Below, piece after piece: positions 37,857 to 45,773 of a stretch of 64,000 nucleotides of DNA. Made by a program: the position numbers and the translations under genes. Positions within the stretch are counted from its first letter, which is position 1, and each line of letters opens with the position of its first letter. The DNA comes from Helicovermis profundi. GTDB lineage: Bacteria; Bacillota; Clostridia; Peptostreptococcales; Acidaminobacteraceae. The DNA is taken from the NCBI RefSeq assembly GCF_033097505.1, contig NZ_AP028654.1, positions 1,446,001-1,510,000 on the forward strand. Direction: 5' to 3'. The notes beneath the pieces are model-generated. The model was not told the DNA's origin. It made no database searches and saw only the letters and a program-made list of their open reading frames with translations.

Positions 37857-37892
37857 TAAAAAAAACAAATTCTTATAGAATTTGTTTTTTTT
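37857..37892 (+). terminator. terminator of the YgiQ gene
   Basis: AAAAAACAAATTC pairs with GAATTTGTTTTTT with a TTATA loop and a T tail. Confidence 0.9.
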
Positions 37893-37976
37893 AATTTAGG
37901 TTTCTAAAGTATTACGAAATTTTGACAAAATTTTGATATAATTATTTTATTAAAACAAATATTAGGGGGTATAAGA

Positions 37977-39506
37977 ATGTCAAAGGTTATTATTAATGGA
38001 TCAGATTTAACAATTATTGATGTTGTAAATGTTGCAAGAAATGGATATAAAGTTGAAATTTCTAAAGAGGTGGTTGATCAAATTAATTTATCTAGAAGTA
38101 TTGTAGATGAATTTGTGGATAATAAAAAAGTGGTTTATGGTATCACTACAGGTTTTGGCAAATTCTCCGATGTTCTTATTTCTAAAGAAGATTCAAGAGA
38201 TCTCCAAAGAAATTTAATTGTAAGTCATTCATGTGGTGTTGGCGATCCTTTTGAAGAGGATATTGCTAGAGCAATTATGTTATTAAGAGCTAATGCTCTT
38301 GTAAAAGGATTTTCTGGAATTAGATTAAGTACTATTGAAAAACTTATCGAAGTATTAAACAGTGGAGTTGTTCCTCAAATACCTGAAAAGGGTTCTTTAG
38401 GTGCAAGTGGAGACTTAGCGCCACTTTCTCATATGGTTCTAGTTTTACTTGGAGAAGGAGAGGCTATTTATAAAGGTCAAATGCTTACTGGAAAAGAAGC
38501 TCTTGATAAAGCAGGTATTAGTCCGATTCACTTAACTTCGAAAGAAGGACTTGCATTAATAAACGGAACACAAGTAATGACTGCAGTAGGAACTTTGGCA
38601 GTTTATGATGCTTATATGGCAGTTAAGCTTGCTGATATTAGCGCTTCTATGACGCTTGAAGCACTAAACGGAATAACAGATGCATTTGATAAAAGAATTC
38701 ATGAAGTTAGGCCACATAAAGGTCAATTAGACACTGCTGAGAATTTACTTAAAATCACAAAAAATAGTGGACTTACTTCAAGACAAGGTGAAATTAGAGT
38801 TCAAGATGCATATTCTTTAAGATGTTTACCACAAATTCACGGAGCAAGTAAAGATGCACTTAATTACGTTATAGATAAAATCAATATTGAAATAAATTCT
38901 GTTACTGATAACCCAATTATAATTCCAGATGCTAAAGTTGCGATTTCAGGTGGAAATTTTCATGGTCAACCAATGGCACTAGCTTTTGATTTTCTAGGTA
39001 TAGCACTATCTGAAATAGCAAATTCAAGTGAGCGAAGAATTGAAAGACTTGTTAACCCAAGTTTAAGCGGTTTACCTGCATTTTTAACTCCAAAAGGTGG
39101 TCTTCACTCTGGATTTATGATTGCACAATATTCTGCAGCTTCATTAGTTTCAGAAAACAAAGTATTAGCACATCCAGCTAGTGTTGATTCAATTCCTTCT
39201 TCTGCTAACCAAGAAGATCATGTTAGTATGGGAACTATTGCATCAAGAAAAGCAAGAGATATTATTTTTAATGCAATGAACGTAATTGCGATTGAACTTT
39301 TGGCTTCAACTCAAGCTATTGATTTTGGAGATCCGAGCAAACTTGGTGAAGGAACAAAAATTACTTACAATATTATTAGAGAAAACGTAGAAAAATGGGT
39401 AGACGATAGACCAATGTATAAAGATATAAATACAGTGTTTGAATTAGTCAAAAATCATGTTATAGTAGATAGTGTAGAAAATGCAATTGGTCAATTAAAA
39501 TTATAA
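37977..39506 (+). CDS. hutH: histidine ammonia-lyase
   Basis: Deaminates histidine to urocanate, the first step of the Hut route. The MIO cofactor arises from Ala-Ser-Gly 143-145 in GSLGASGDLAPLSHM. The catalytic Tyr is in YGITTGFGKF, and the SSANQEDHVSMGT motif is in the C-terminal half. 509 residues, family norm. ATG with AGGGGG. It lies 19 kb from the ftcD-hutI-fchA genes, so the pathway is split. Urocanase was not seen in the window. Confidence 0.96.
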   Translation: MSKVIINGSDLTIIDVVNVARNGYKVEISKEVVDQINLSRSIVDEFVDNKKVVYGITTGFGKFSDVLISKEDSRDLQRNLIVSHSCGVGDPFEEDIARAIMLLRANALVKGFSGIRLSTIEKLIEVLNSGVVPQIPEKGSLGASGDLAPLSHMVLVLLGEGEAIYKGQMLTGKEALDKAGISPIHLTSKEGLALINGTQVMTAVGTLAVYDAYMAVKLADISASMTLEALNGITDAFDKRIHEVRPHKGQLDTAENLLKITKNSGLTSRQGEIRVQDAYSLRCLPQIHGASKDALNYVIDKINIEINSVTDNPIIIPDAKVAISGGNFHGQPMALAFDFLGIALSEIANSSERRIERLVNPSLSGLPAFLTPKGGLHSGFMIAQYSAASLVSENKVLAHPASVDSIPSSANQEDHVSMGTIASRKARDIIFNAMNVIAIELLASTQAIDFGDPSKLGEGTKITYNIIRENVEKWVDDRPMYKDINTVFELVKNHVIVDSVENAIGQLKL

Positions 39507-39524
39507 TAGAAATGAGTTGAAAAT

Positions 39525-39719
39525 GTGTTAGAAAAAGACAAAATGGCTAGAATTAATTTTTTAGCAAATAAAGCAAAATCTCAAAAACTAAGTGAAGAAG
39601 AGCTATTAGAACAAAAAAAACTAAGGACAGAATATCTTAAGAGTTTTAGAAAGTCCTTTAAGGCTAGACTTGAAAATTTAGATATTGAGTATGTAGAAGA
39701 TTTAGAAAAGAAAAATTAA
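39525..39719 (+). CDS. DUF896 family protein (YnzC-like)
   Basis: Small helical-hairpin protein of 64 residues. MARINFLANKAKSQKLSEEELLEQKKLRTEYLKSFRKSFKARLENL matches the pattern of B. subtilis YnzC (ARINELAKKAK, EQQKLRQEYLKGFR). Function unknown; YnzC is LexA-controlled in B. subtilis. The start is GTG 39525 with a weak GAG-containing ribosome site; it follows hutH by 18 bases and may be translated through it. Confidence 0.85.
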   Translation: MLEKDKMARINFLANKAKSQKLSEEELLEQKKLRTEYLKSFRKSFKARLENLDIEYVEDLEKKN

Positions 39720-39745
39720 TATTACTTTAGAAAGGAGGGAGAAAT

Positions 39746-40201
39746 ATGGCTGAAAACCAATATGTAACTTTTCTACTTGGAAATGAAAAATACTGTATTG
39801 ATATTGAGAATGTTGCAGGTATAAGTGAAAACGTTAAAGTCACAAAGGTACCGGATGCTCCGTATTATTTACAAGGAATCATGAATCTTAGAGGTGACGT
39901 TATTCCTGTTATTAATCTCAAAAAAAGATTTAATATTGAAGAAACTACTTACTCCGAAGATTCAAAAATAATCTTAATAAATATTGAAGATAATTCTTTA
40001 GGTTTTTTAGTTGATGAAGCAAACCAAGTTGTTAAAATTGATGAAACTGACATTGATCCAACTCCTGAAGTGATAAAAAGAAAAGGGCAAGACTATATTT
40101 CATCGATTGGCAAATTAGGCGGTGAATTATATATTATTTTAGCATTTGAAAAAATATTAAATCATGATGAAACTGAAACTGTTTTAAATTTTAAAAAATA
40201 G
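39746..40201 (+). CDS. cheW: CheW-like chemotaxis coupling protein
   Basis: Adapter that links chemoreceptors to the kinase CheA. It has the whole CheW fold: QYVTFLLGNEKYCIDIENVAGI, VPDAPYYLQGIMNLRGDVIPVINLKKRF, and LGFLVDEANQVVKI. 151 residues. ATG after AAAGGAGG. No CheA, receptor or flagellar gene is adjacent, so either these lie elsewhere or the protein serves another pathway such as pilus-based movement. It ends in its own terminator; hutH and DUF896 precede it on the same strand within 30 bases, suggesting one transcript. Confidence 0.92.
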   Translation: MAENQYVTFLLGNEKYCIDIENVAGISENVKVTKVPDAPYYLQGIMNLRGDVIPVINLKKRFNIEETTYSEDSKIILINIEDNSLGFLVDEANQVVKIDETDIDPTPEVIKRKGQDYISSIGKLGGELYIILAFEKILNHDETETVLNFKK

Positions 40202-40210
40202 AAATGTGAT

Positions 40211-40241
40211 AAAGGGATATAGATTTTGTATCCCTTTAAAT
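40211..40241 (+). terminator. terminator of cheW
   Basis: AAAGGGATA/TATCCCTTT stem with a 9-base loop followed by AAATTTT. Confidence 0.75.
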
Positions 40242-40361
40242 TTTCAAACCCATATAAAAAATACTATACGTAATAAATAAATGTTATATTTCGGTAACAT
40301 TTATAATTTGATATTGAAAAAATGATACAATAAATATGGTAAAAATTTAGGAGGAAAGCTA

Positions 40362-41780
40362 ATGGAAAATTATAAGGAACTTGAAAAAAAACTTTCTCAT
40401 TCTTTTAAAAATGCTTGGGAAGAATTAAAAGAAGGAGAAATGGAAGAAGTTTTTGTATATGGTGAGTTGTATAAAAAGTTTTTAGATACTGGTAAAACTG
40501 AAAGAGAATGCGTTGATGATATAATTTTAAGAGCTGAAAAAAAAGGCTTCGTTAATATTAATGAATTACTAAATGGTAATAAAAAGATAAAAACTGGTAT
40601 GAAGATATATGCAAATAATAAAGGAAAATCAATTATTCTATTTGTTATTGGAAAAGAATCTATTGATAAAGGTATGAATATCGTCGGTGGTCATATTGAT
40701 TCTCCGAGAATTGATTTAAAACCATTTCCACTGTATGAAGATAGCGAAATGACATTTTTAAAAACACATTATTACGGTGGAATTAAAAAATACCAATGGG
40801 TTTCAATGCCACTTTCGATGCATGGAGTACTAATTAATAAAAACGGTGAAAAAATAAATATTTCAATTGGTGAAGACATTAATGATCCGGTATTTTTTAT
40901 AACTGATTTATTGCCTCATCTTGCTAAAGATCAAAATCAAAAAAAATTAAATGAAGGTATTACAGGCGAAGGCTTAAATATTCTTTTTGGAAATATTCCT
41001 TTTGGTGACAAAGATATTAAAGAAAAAGTTAAACTTAATACACTAAAATTGCTAAATGAAAAGTATGGTATTGTAGAAGAAGATTTCACAACTGCTGAAA
41101 TAGAAATTGTACCTGCAGAAAAAGCAAGAGACGTTGGTATTGACAGAAGTATGATTTCTGCATATGGACATGATGATAGAGTTTGTTCATTCGCAGGTTC
41201 AAAAGCTATTTTAGAAATTGAAACTCCAACAAAAACTGCTGTTGGTATGTTTATGGATAAAGAAGAAGTGGGTTCTATGGGTAACACTGGTTCTGAGTCG
41301 AAATATTTTGAGAATATAGTTGCAGAATTAATTGCTCTTCAAGACTCGAATTATTCAGATTTACTTGTAAGACGTTCATTTATGAATACTAAAGTACTAT
41401 CAGCTGATGTTTGTGCTGGATTTGATCCTAATTTTCCAGAGGCTTATGATAAAAGAAATTCTGGTATGATTAGTCACGGAGTACAACTAGTTAAATATAC
41501 TGGTAGTAGAGGAAAGGGTGGCTGTAACGATGCCAACGCTGAATATGCATCTGAGGTTAGAAATATATTTACTAAAAACGGAGTAGTTTGGCAAACTGGA
41601 GAACTTGGAAAAGTAGATCAAGGCGGTGGAGGTACTATCGCTTATATCCTTGCAAATGCCGGAGCTGAAGTAATTGATTGTGGCGTACCAATGCTTAGTA
41701 TGCATGCTCCTTATGAACTTGTAAGTAAAGTTGATGCTTATATGACTTATAAAGCATACAAAGCTTTTATTAATAGATAA
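40362..41780 (+). CDS. M18 family aminopeptidase
   Basis: Zinc aminopeptidase of the aspartyl aminopeptidase type. The metal ligands are visible in GGHIDSPRIDLKP, AYGHDDRVCSFAG, MDKEEVGSMGNTGS and the C-terminal SMHAPYELVSKVD. 472 residues, normal for the clostridial ApeA subgroup. ATG with AGGAGG. A strong terminator follows. It would release N-terminal residues from peptides in the cytoplasm, fitting an amino-acid-fermenting cell. Confidence 0.94.
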   Translation: MENYKELEKKLSHSFKNAWEELKEGEMEEVFVYGELYKKFLDTGKTERECVDDIILRAEKKGFVNINELLNGNKKIKTGMKIYANNKGKSIILFVIGKESIDKGMNIVGGHIDSPRIDLKPFPLYEDSEMTFLKTHYYGGIKKYQWVSMPLSMHGVLINKNGEKINISIGEDINDPVFFITDLLPHLAKDQNQKKLNEGITGEGLNILFGNIPFGDKDIKEKVKLNTLKLLNEKYGIVEEDFTTAEIEIVPAEKARDVGIDRSMISAYGHDDRVCSFAGSKAILEIETPTKTAVGMFMDKEEVGSMGNTGSESKYFENIVAELIALQDSNYSDLLVRRSFMNTKVLSADVCAGFDPNFPEAYDKRNSGMISHGVQLVKYTGSRGKGGCNDANAEYASEVRNIFTKNGVVWQTGELGKVDQGGGGTIAYILANAGAEVIDCGVPMLSMHAPYELVSKVDAYMTYKAYKAFINR

Positions 41781-41820
41781 TATATTGAATAATATGTATA
41801 TTTATTTTGTTAATTTATAT

Positions 41821-41864
41821 AAAAGTCATACCTTAGTTATATCAAACTAAGGTATGACTTTTTA
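41821..41864 (+). terminator. terminator of the M18 peptidase
   Basis: 17-bp stem AAAAGTCATACCTTAGT with its complement at 41846-41862, followed by T run. Confidence 0.93.
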
Positions 41865-41920
41865 AAATTTAAATATGTTCTTTTAAACTCCTGAACCCCT
41901 TATACATAGATAGTTTGCTA

Positions 41921-41949
41921 TTGACAATAAATTTAAAAAAGGGTATGAT
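41921..41949 (+). promoter_or_regulatory. promoter of rny
   Basis: -35 TTGACA (41921-41926), 17-base spacer, -10 TATGAT (41944-41949). A small GACCGA/TCGGTC hairpin follows at about 41990-42006 in the leader. Confidence 0.8.
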
Positions 41950-42030
41950 ATTTAAAGATAATGGTGTATCTAATAATAATAGTAAATGACGACCGATTCT
42001 TCGGTCTTAAATTTTGAATAAAAACGGGAG

Positions 42031-43581
42031 GTGAAAATAATTAATAATTTATTAAGTTTTATTCCAGTAATAATAATTACCCCTATAAGTTTTGTAATAG
42101 GTTATTATATAAGGAAAAGTACTGCTGAAAAGCTTATTATATCAGCAGAAACAAAATCAAAGGAAATTATTTTAGAATCGGAAAAGAAAGCTGAAACTGT
42201 AAAAAAAGAGAAAATAATAGAAGCAAAAGAAGAAATTCACCAAATAAGATTCGAGTTAGATAAAGAAGTAAAAAGCAGAAGGAATGAAATTTCTAAATTA
42301 GAAAAAAGAAATCTTCAAAAAGAAGAGACTCTTGAAAGAAAATCAGATAATTTAGAAAGAAAAGAAGATAAATTATCGTTAAAATCTAAGGAAGTAGAAG
42401 ATAAACTTTCTGAAATTTCAAATATGCATGATAAACATATGAAGGAGCTTGAGAGAATTTCAGGCCTTACAACTGAAGAAGCAAAAAATCAATTACTTAC
42501 AAGTGTTGAAAAAGAAGTTAGACATGAATCTGTAGTATTAATACGCGATACTTTAGGCAAAGCTAAAGAAGAATCAAGTAAAAAAGCTAAAGAAATTTTA
42601 GCATTTGCTATTCAAAAATGTGCTGCTGATTTTGTATCTGAAACTACGGTTTCTTTAGTAAACCTTCCAAACGATGAAATGAAAGGAAGAATTATAGGAA
42701 GAGAAGGACGTAATATTAGAGCACTTGAATCACTCACAGGAGTTGATTTAATTATCGATGATACACCAGAAGCTGTAATACTATCATCTTTTGATCCTAT
42801 TAGAAGAGAAATCGCAAGACTTGCACTTGAAAAATTAATAATTGACGGAAGAATTCATCCGACAAGAATTGAAGAAATGGTAGACAAATCAAGAAAAGAA
42901 ATGGATGCACATATCAAAGAAATTGGAGAAAATGCTACTTTTGATGCTGGTATTCACAATTTACACCCTGAACTTGTAAAGTTATTAGGTAGACTAATGT
43001 ACAGAACAAGCTATGGTCAAAATGTATTATCACATTCGCTTCAAGTATCATTTTTAGCAGGGGCAATGGCTGCTGAACTTGGAGTTGACGTTAGAATAGC
43101 TAAAAGAGCAGGTTTACTTCATGATATAGGTAAATCAATCGACCACGAAGTAGAGGGTACACATATTGAAATTGGTATGAATTTACTTAAAAAATATAAA
43201 GAATCACCTGCAGTGATACACGCAATGAGCACACACCATGGTGATTTTGAACCAGAAACAATAGAAGCAATTTTGGTTACAGCAGCAGATGCAGTTTCCG
43301 CTGCAAGACCTGGAGCTAGAAGAGAAACACTTCAAACCTATATTAAAAGATTAGAAACTTTAGAAGCAATCGCTTCATCTTATGAAGGCGTTGATAGATC
43401 GTTTGCAATACAAGCAGGAAGAGAAATACGTGTTATGGTTATTCCTGAAAAAATTAATGACGATGAAATGGTTCTTATAGCAAGAGAAATTAGTAAAAAA
43501 ATTGAAAATGAACTTGATTATCCTGGACAAATAAAAGTATCTCTTGTGAGAGAAAGCAGAGTAGTTGAGTATGCAAAATAG
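42031..43581 (+). CDS. rny: ribonuclease Y
   Basis: Membrane-anchored endoribonuclease that starts mRNA decay. N-terminal membrane helix (residues 7-25), long charged coiled coil (30-150), KH domain ([17 protein letters not shown], about 215), and HD phosphodiesterase domain with [10 protein letters not shown] and [12 protein letters not shown]. 513-516 residues, normal. The start is odd: the only canonical in-frame codon is GTG 42031, which is part of the ribosome site GGGAGGTG itself. ATT 42040, eight bases behind GGAGG, has ideal spacing, so a non-canonical start is likely. Coordinates use GTG as the outer bound. Confidence 0.93.
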   Translation: MKIINNLLSFIPVIIITPISFVIGYYIRKSTAEKLIISAETKSKEIILESEKKAETVKKEKIIEAKEEIHQIRFELDKEVKSRRNEISKLEKRNLQKEETLERKSDNLERKEDKLSLKSKEVEDKLSEISNMHDKHMKELERISGLTTEEAKNQLLTSVEKEVRHESVVLIRDTLGKAKEESSKKAKEILAFAIQKCAADFVSETTVSLVNLPNDEMKGRIIGREGRNIRALESLTGVDLIIDDTPEAVILSSFDPIRREIARLALEKLIIDGRIHPTRIEEMVDKSRKEMDAHIKEIGENATFDAGIHNLHPELVKLLGRLMYRTSYGQNVLSHSLQVSFLAGAMAAELGVDVRIAKRAGLLHDIGKSIDHEVEGTHIEIGMNLLKKYKESPAVIHAMSTHHGDFEPETIEAILVTAADAVSAARPGARRETLQTYIKRLETLEAIASSYEGVDRSFAIQAGREIRVMVIPEKINDDEMVLIAREISKKIENELDYPGQIKVSLVRESRVVEYAK

Positions 43582-43597
43582 TGTTAATTTTTAAAAC

Positions 43598-43637
43598 AAA
43601 TCCTAACTCAATTTAGATATATTGAGTTAGGATTTTT
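43598..43637 (+). terminator. terminator of rny
   Basis: 15-bp stem AAATCCTAACTCAAT with its complement at 43621-43635 and a T tail. Confidence 0.92.
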
Positions 43638-43658
43638 TATTTTTATATATCTAAGAAA

Positions 43659-43797
43659 TTTATCCGATGCCTTAGAGTTCTAATACCCCCACTACTTAAA
43701 AAAGTGGTGGATAAAGAACTCTAAAAAGGCCCTGGATTATGTTTTCTAAGATTCAGTGGGAGTAAAAACTCCCTCTGAATCCAAGAAATTCATTTAT
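43659..43797 (+). repeat. two-hairpin TTTAT-bounded repeat, copy 4
   Basis: Lies between the rny terminator and the terminator of the minus-strand TPR/membrane gene. The outer left stem TTAGAGTTCT/AGAACTCTAA is intact; the inner stem has changes (GTGGTGG). With copy 5 it brackets that gene in direct orientation. Confidence 0.93.
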
Positions 43798-43825
43798 GGA
43801 GTGCATGTTAAAGTAACGTAAAAAA

Positions 43826-43859
43826 GAAAAAGATACATATTAAAATATGTATCTTTTTC
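43826..43859. terminator. terminator of the TPR/membrane protein gene
   Basis: GAAAAAGATACATAT pairs with ATATGTATCTTTTTC; A and T flanks allow use from the minus strand. Confidence 0.85.
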
Positions 43860-43890
43860 TTTCTATAGTAAAGGAAGGTAATTGTGTATA

Positions 43891-44757
43891 TTATTTTCTC
43901 CAAAATAAAACATTGGTTTTTTTATTCATAGTTGCTTTGAAAGAAATGTCTGTAGTACTAAAGCCTATTGCAAGTACATTGTCATAAGAATCATATAGTG
44001 AACCGTAAGTTACAGCGCTTGGAGGCGAAAGCTTATCGTTACTATTACTAGCAGCTTTTGAAAGCGCTTTAATAAATTCTTTTCCGATTTCTTTTGCTCT
44101 ATTTTTATCAATTTGTTGATTTAGAAGAATTCCAAAACCAATTGTACCTTTTTGTACTACAATTATTGAGTTATCAACTTCAGGATTATCGTTACATATA
44201 TTTCTTGCATACTCTATCATACTCATGGTAAGTTTTGGAAGATTGTTTCCTTTTTTATCTATAAACATCGAACCATCTAATTTAATCTCTCTATCAAAAT
44301 TATCCATATCTATATAGATATCTTTATATGGAGACTCTTTGGGTGTTAAGAAATAAATTAGAGTAAAAGATAGTATTGCAACTGCGATGATTAGGCCAAT
44401 GATTTTTCCAAGGTTTTTATTTATTTTAAATGATTTTTTTTTAGGTTTGTTTTCTATTTCTTTTTTCATTTTCTCATCTAATCTTTCGATTCGTCTTTTG
44501 AATTTTTCGCTAGTTCCACCTAATTTTTGATTTTCTATTAATTCAATAGCCTTAAGACAAATATCTTTTGATTCTTGATATCTTTTTTTCTTTTCAAGGA
44601 TTATTGAAGGTCTCTCATAACAAAAAGATGTATTGGGAAAGTAATTTTGCAAAATTTCTAAATAAATTTTTAGAGATTCACTTTCTTTACCAACCTTATC
44701 AAAAATTTTTGCTTTTTCAATTAATTTATACATTTCAGCTAGTCTATTTTTTTCCAT
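43891..44757 (-). CDS. TPR-like membrane protein, 288 aa, unknown function
   Basis: I do not recognise a named family. Residues 1-75 are helical and TPR-like (KAKIFDKVGKESESLKIYLEILQNYFP, QESKDICLKAIELI). A lysine-rich stretch precedes one membrane helix (about 116-137). Residues 140-288 form an alpha/beta domain outside the membrane (NSIIVVQKGTIGFGILLNQQ). The annotated ATG has no ribosome site of its own. Instead AAAGGAGA sits before an overlapping 11-codon ORF that ends four bases past this ATG, so translation may be coupled. Repeat copies 4 and 5 flank the gene on both sides. Confidence 0.72.
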   Translation of the reverse strand: MEKNRLAEMYKLIEKAKIFDKVGKESESLKIYLEILQNYFPNTSFCYERPSIILEKKKRYQESKDICLKAIELIENQKLGGTSEKFKRRIERLDEKMKKEIENKPKKKSFKINKNLGKIIGLIIAVAILSFTLIYFLTPKESPYKDIYIDMDNFDREIKLDGSMFIDKKGNNLPKLTMSMIEYARNICNDNPEVDNSIIVVQKGTIGFGILLNQQIDKNRAKEIGKEFIKALSKAASNSNDKLSPPSAVTYGSLYDSYDNVLAIGFSTTDISFKATMNKKTNVLFWRK

Positions 44758-44790
44758 ATTTTATATTTGATGAAAACATCAAAATCTCCT
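44755..44790 (-). other. 11-codon upstream ORF overlapping the TPR gene start
   Basis: Minus strand: AAAGGAGATTTTG leads to ATG TTT TCA TCA and stops at TAG just inside the next gene. It carries the only good ribosome site, pointing to translational coupling. It could also be a relic of a frameshifted longer start. Confidence 0.4.
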
Positions 44791-44799
44791 TTATATATA

Positions 44800-44937
44800 T
44801 TTATCCGATGCCTTAGAGCTCTAATACCCCCACTTCTTAAAAAGTGGGGGATAAAGAACTCTAAAAAGGCCCTGGATTATGTTTTCTAAGATTCAGTGGG
44901 AGTAAAAACTCCCACTGAATCTTAGAAATTCATTTAT
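44800..44937 (+). repeat. two-hairpin TTTAT-bounded repeat, copy 5
   Basis: The right hairpin is a perfect 20-bp inverted repeat (44883-44902 with 44907-44926, AAAA loop), the best-paired right arm of the five. One base differs in the left outer stem (GAGCTCT). It lies between the divergent TPR gene and the c-di-GMP riboswitch leader. Confidence 0.93.
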
Positions 44938-45046
44938 GTACTATTTGTAAGTGTTATCGGCATAAATTTAAAAAAAATTATATATTTTAAAAATAAATGA
45001 TTAAAAATCTTTATTTAGGGTAAGTATCAATTGAGAGGATAACAAG

Positions 45047-45154
45047 ATGTTAATCGTCTATAATGAAATCTTAATAGAAGGTTTCAAGCGAAAAGGCAAT
45101 TATATTGAAAAGTGTATGCGCAAAACTGTAGGACCTAAATTGTATTATAAGTAA
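45047..45154 (+). CDS. possible 35-aa ORF overlapping riboswitch aptamer 1
   Basis: ATG preceded by TTGAGAGGATAACAAG; it begins MLIVYNEILIEGFKRKG and ends ...VGPKLYYK. It lies on the same strand as the aptamer and shares its bases, so it may be a chance frame. Listed because nothing else is encoded here. Confidence 0.15.
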   Translation: MLIVYNEILIEGFKRKGNYIEKCMRKTVGPKLYYK

Positions 45155-45178
45155 TATGACAAGGTAGCCAGATGCCGA
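45084..45178 (+). promoter_or_regulatory. c-di-GMP-I riboswitch aptamer 1 (GEMM-I, diverged)
   Basis: Binds cyclic di-GMP in the RNA. The core matches: AAAAGGCAA at the 5' side, TGCGCAAAACTGTAGGACC (usual GACGCAAA...GG.CC), a variable P3 stem, then AAGGTAGCCAGATGCCG, the conserved receptor end. The GACGCAAA box reads ATGCGCAAA and the GCAAAC box is shortened, so this aptamer is less canonical than the second. Called by motif, not by covariance model. Confidence 0.75.
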
Positions 45179-45203
45179 ATGAAGAGATTATTGACAATTT
45201 AAT

Positions 45204-45234
45204 AGAAAAGTAAGTTGTGAATAAACTTTTCTTT
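45204..45234 (+). terminator. hairpin with U tail between the two aptamers
   Basis: AGAAAAGT/ACTTTTCT stem, 13-base loop, then TTCT. It could be the expression platform of aptamer 1. Confidence 0.5.
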
Positions 45235-45236
45235 CT

Positions 45237-45310
45237 GTAAAAAGCAAACTCATCGTGAGGTGGGGACGCAAAACTATAGGGTCTTTATTAAAGATAGCCA
45301 GATACTGAAG
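45237..45310 (+). promoter_or_regulatory. c-di-GMP-I riboswitch aptamer 2 (GEMM-I)
   Basis: Very close to the GEMM-I consensus: AAAGCAAAC, a P2 hairpin with a GTGA tetraloop (CATCGTGAGGTG), GGGACGCAAAAC, GGGTC, then GATAGCCAGATACTG. The nearest candidate expression platform is the AACTAAAAC/GTTTTAGTT hairpin at 45340-45365, which lacks a U tail. Confidence 0.88.
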
Positions 45311-45319
45311 GGAAGAAAT

Positions 45320-45397
45320 ATGACAAAGTCATATAAAAGAACTAAAACAATGAAAAGTTTTAGTTACGACGAAAAATGTTTATATTCATTATTGTAA
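45320..45397 (+). CDS. possible 25-aa ORF behind aptamer 2
   Basis: ATG follows GAAGGGAAGAA, a plausible ribosome site, and reads MTKSYKRTKTMKSFSYDEK. Short, basic, no recognised motif. It overlaps hairpins that may be the riboswitch platform. Could be a regulated small protein or chance. Confidence 0.2.
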   Translation: MTKSYKRTKTMKSFSYDEKCLYSLL

Positions 45398-45604
45398 CAT
45401 CAAGTATATAAAAATTATAAAATAAAAGTTATAAACTTAAAAAGTTTTATTAATTTGATGACTGATTTATAAAAAATCAAATCAGAATTAACTACTTTTA
45501 ATTTATAAATATATATAACTTCATAAGAAATAAAGTCTTATGTTAATGATGTACCAACAATAACAGAATGGAGTTTTCCTCTCAATAATTTTAATATTAT
45601 AATC
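45398..45604. other. gap without recognisable gene downstream of the riboswitches
   Basis: About 200 bases, AT-rich, stops in all frames on both strands. Contains CTGATTT/AAATCAG at about 45462-45485 with no U tail. Possibly the transcribed part of a regulated noncoding RNA, or remains of a lost gene. Confidence 0.4.
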
Positions 45605-45636
45605 AAAAAAACTTTACTTAAATGGTGAAGTTTTTT
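45605..45636 (+). terminator. terminator ending the riboswitch region
   Basis: AAAAAACTTTAC pairs with GGTGAAGTTTTTT across a six-base loop; T run follows. It would give a c-di-GMP-controlled transcript of up to about 600 nt. Confidence 0.8.
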
Positions 45637-45685
45637 AGCGTTTTTGAGAATTTATATATTTGATAAAAAAAATACAAAACATATC

Positions 45686-45716
45686 TTGACAAAATTAGTA
45701 GGGTATAATATACTAC
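45686..45716 (+). promoter_or_regulatory. promoter and probable IscR-type operator of the isc operon
   Basis: -35 TTGACA (45686-45691), 17-base spacer, -10 TATACT (45709-45714). An imperfect palindrome, GTAGGGTATAATATACTAC (45698-45716), covers the -10 box, as expected for autorepression by the Rrf2 protein encoded next. Confidence 0.78.
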
Positions 45717-45773
45717 AAATGAATTCCAAGCTAATTAGTAAGGATTAGATTTGAATTGAAAGTGGGTGTAGTA

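Noticed and set aside
12595-44937. Reading the five repeats as a CRISPR array
   Set aside because: Copies are about 140 bp, dispersed over 32 kb and in both orientations, with no regular spacers or cas genes.
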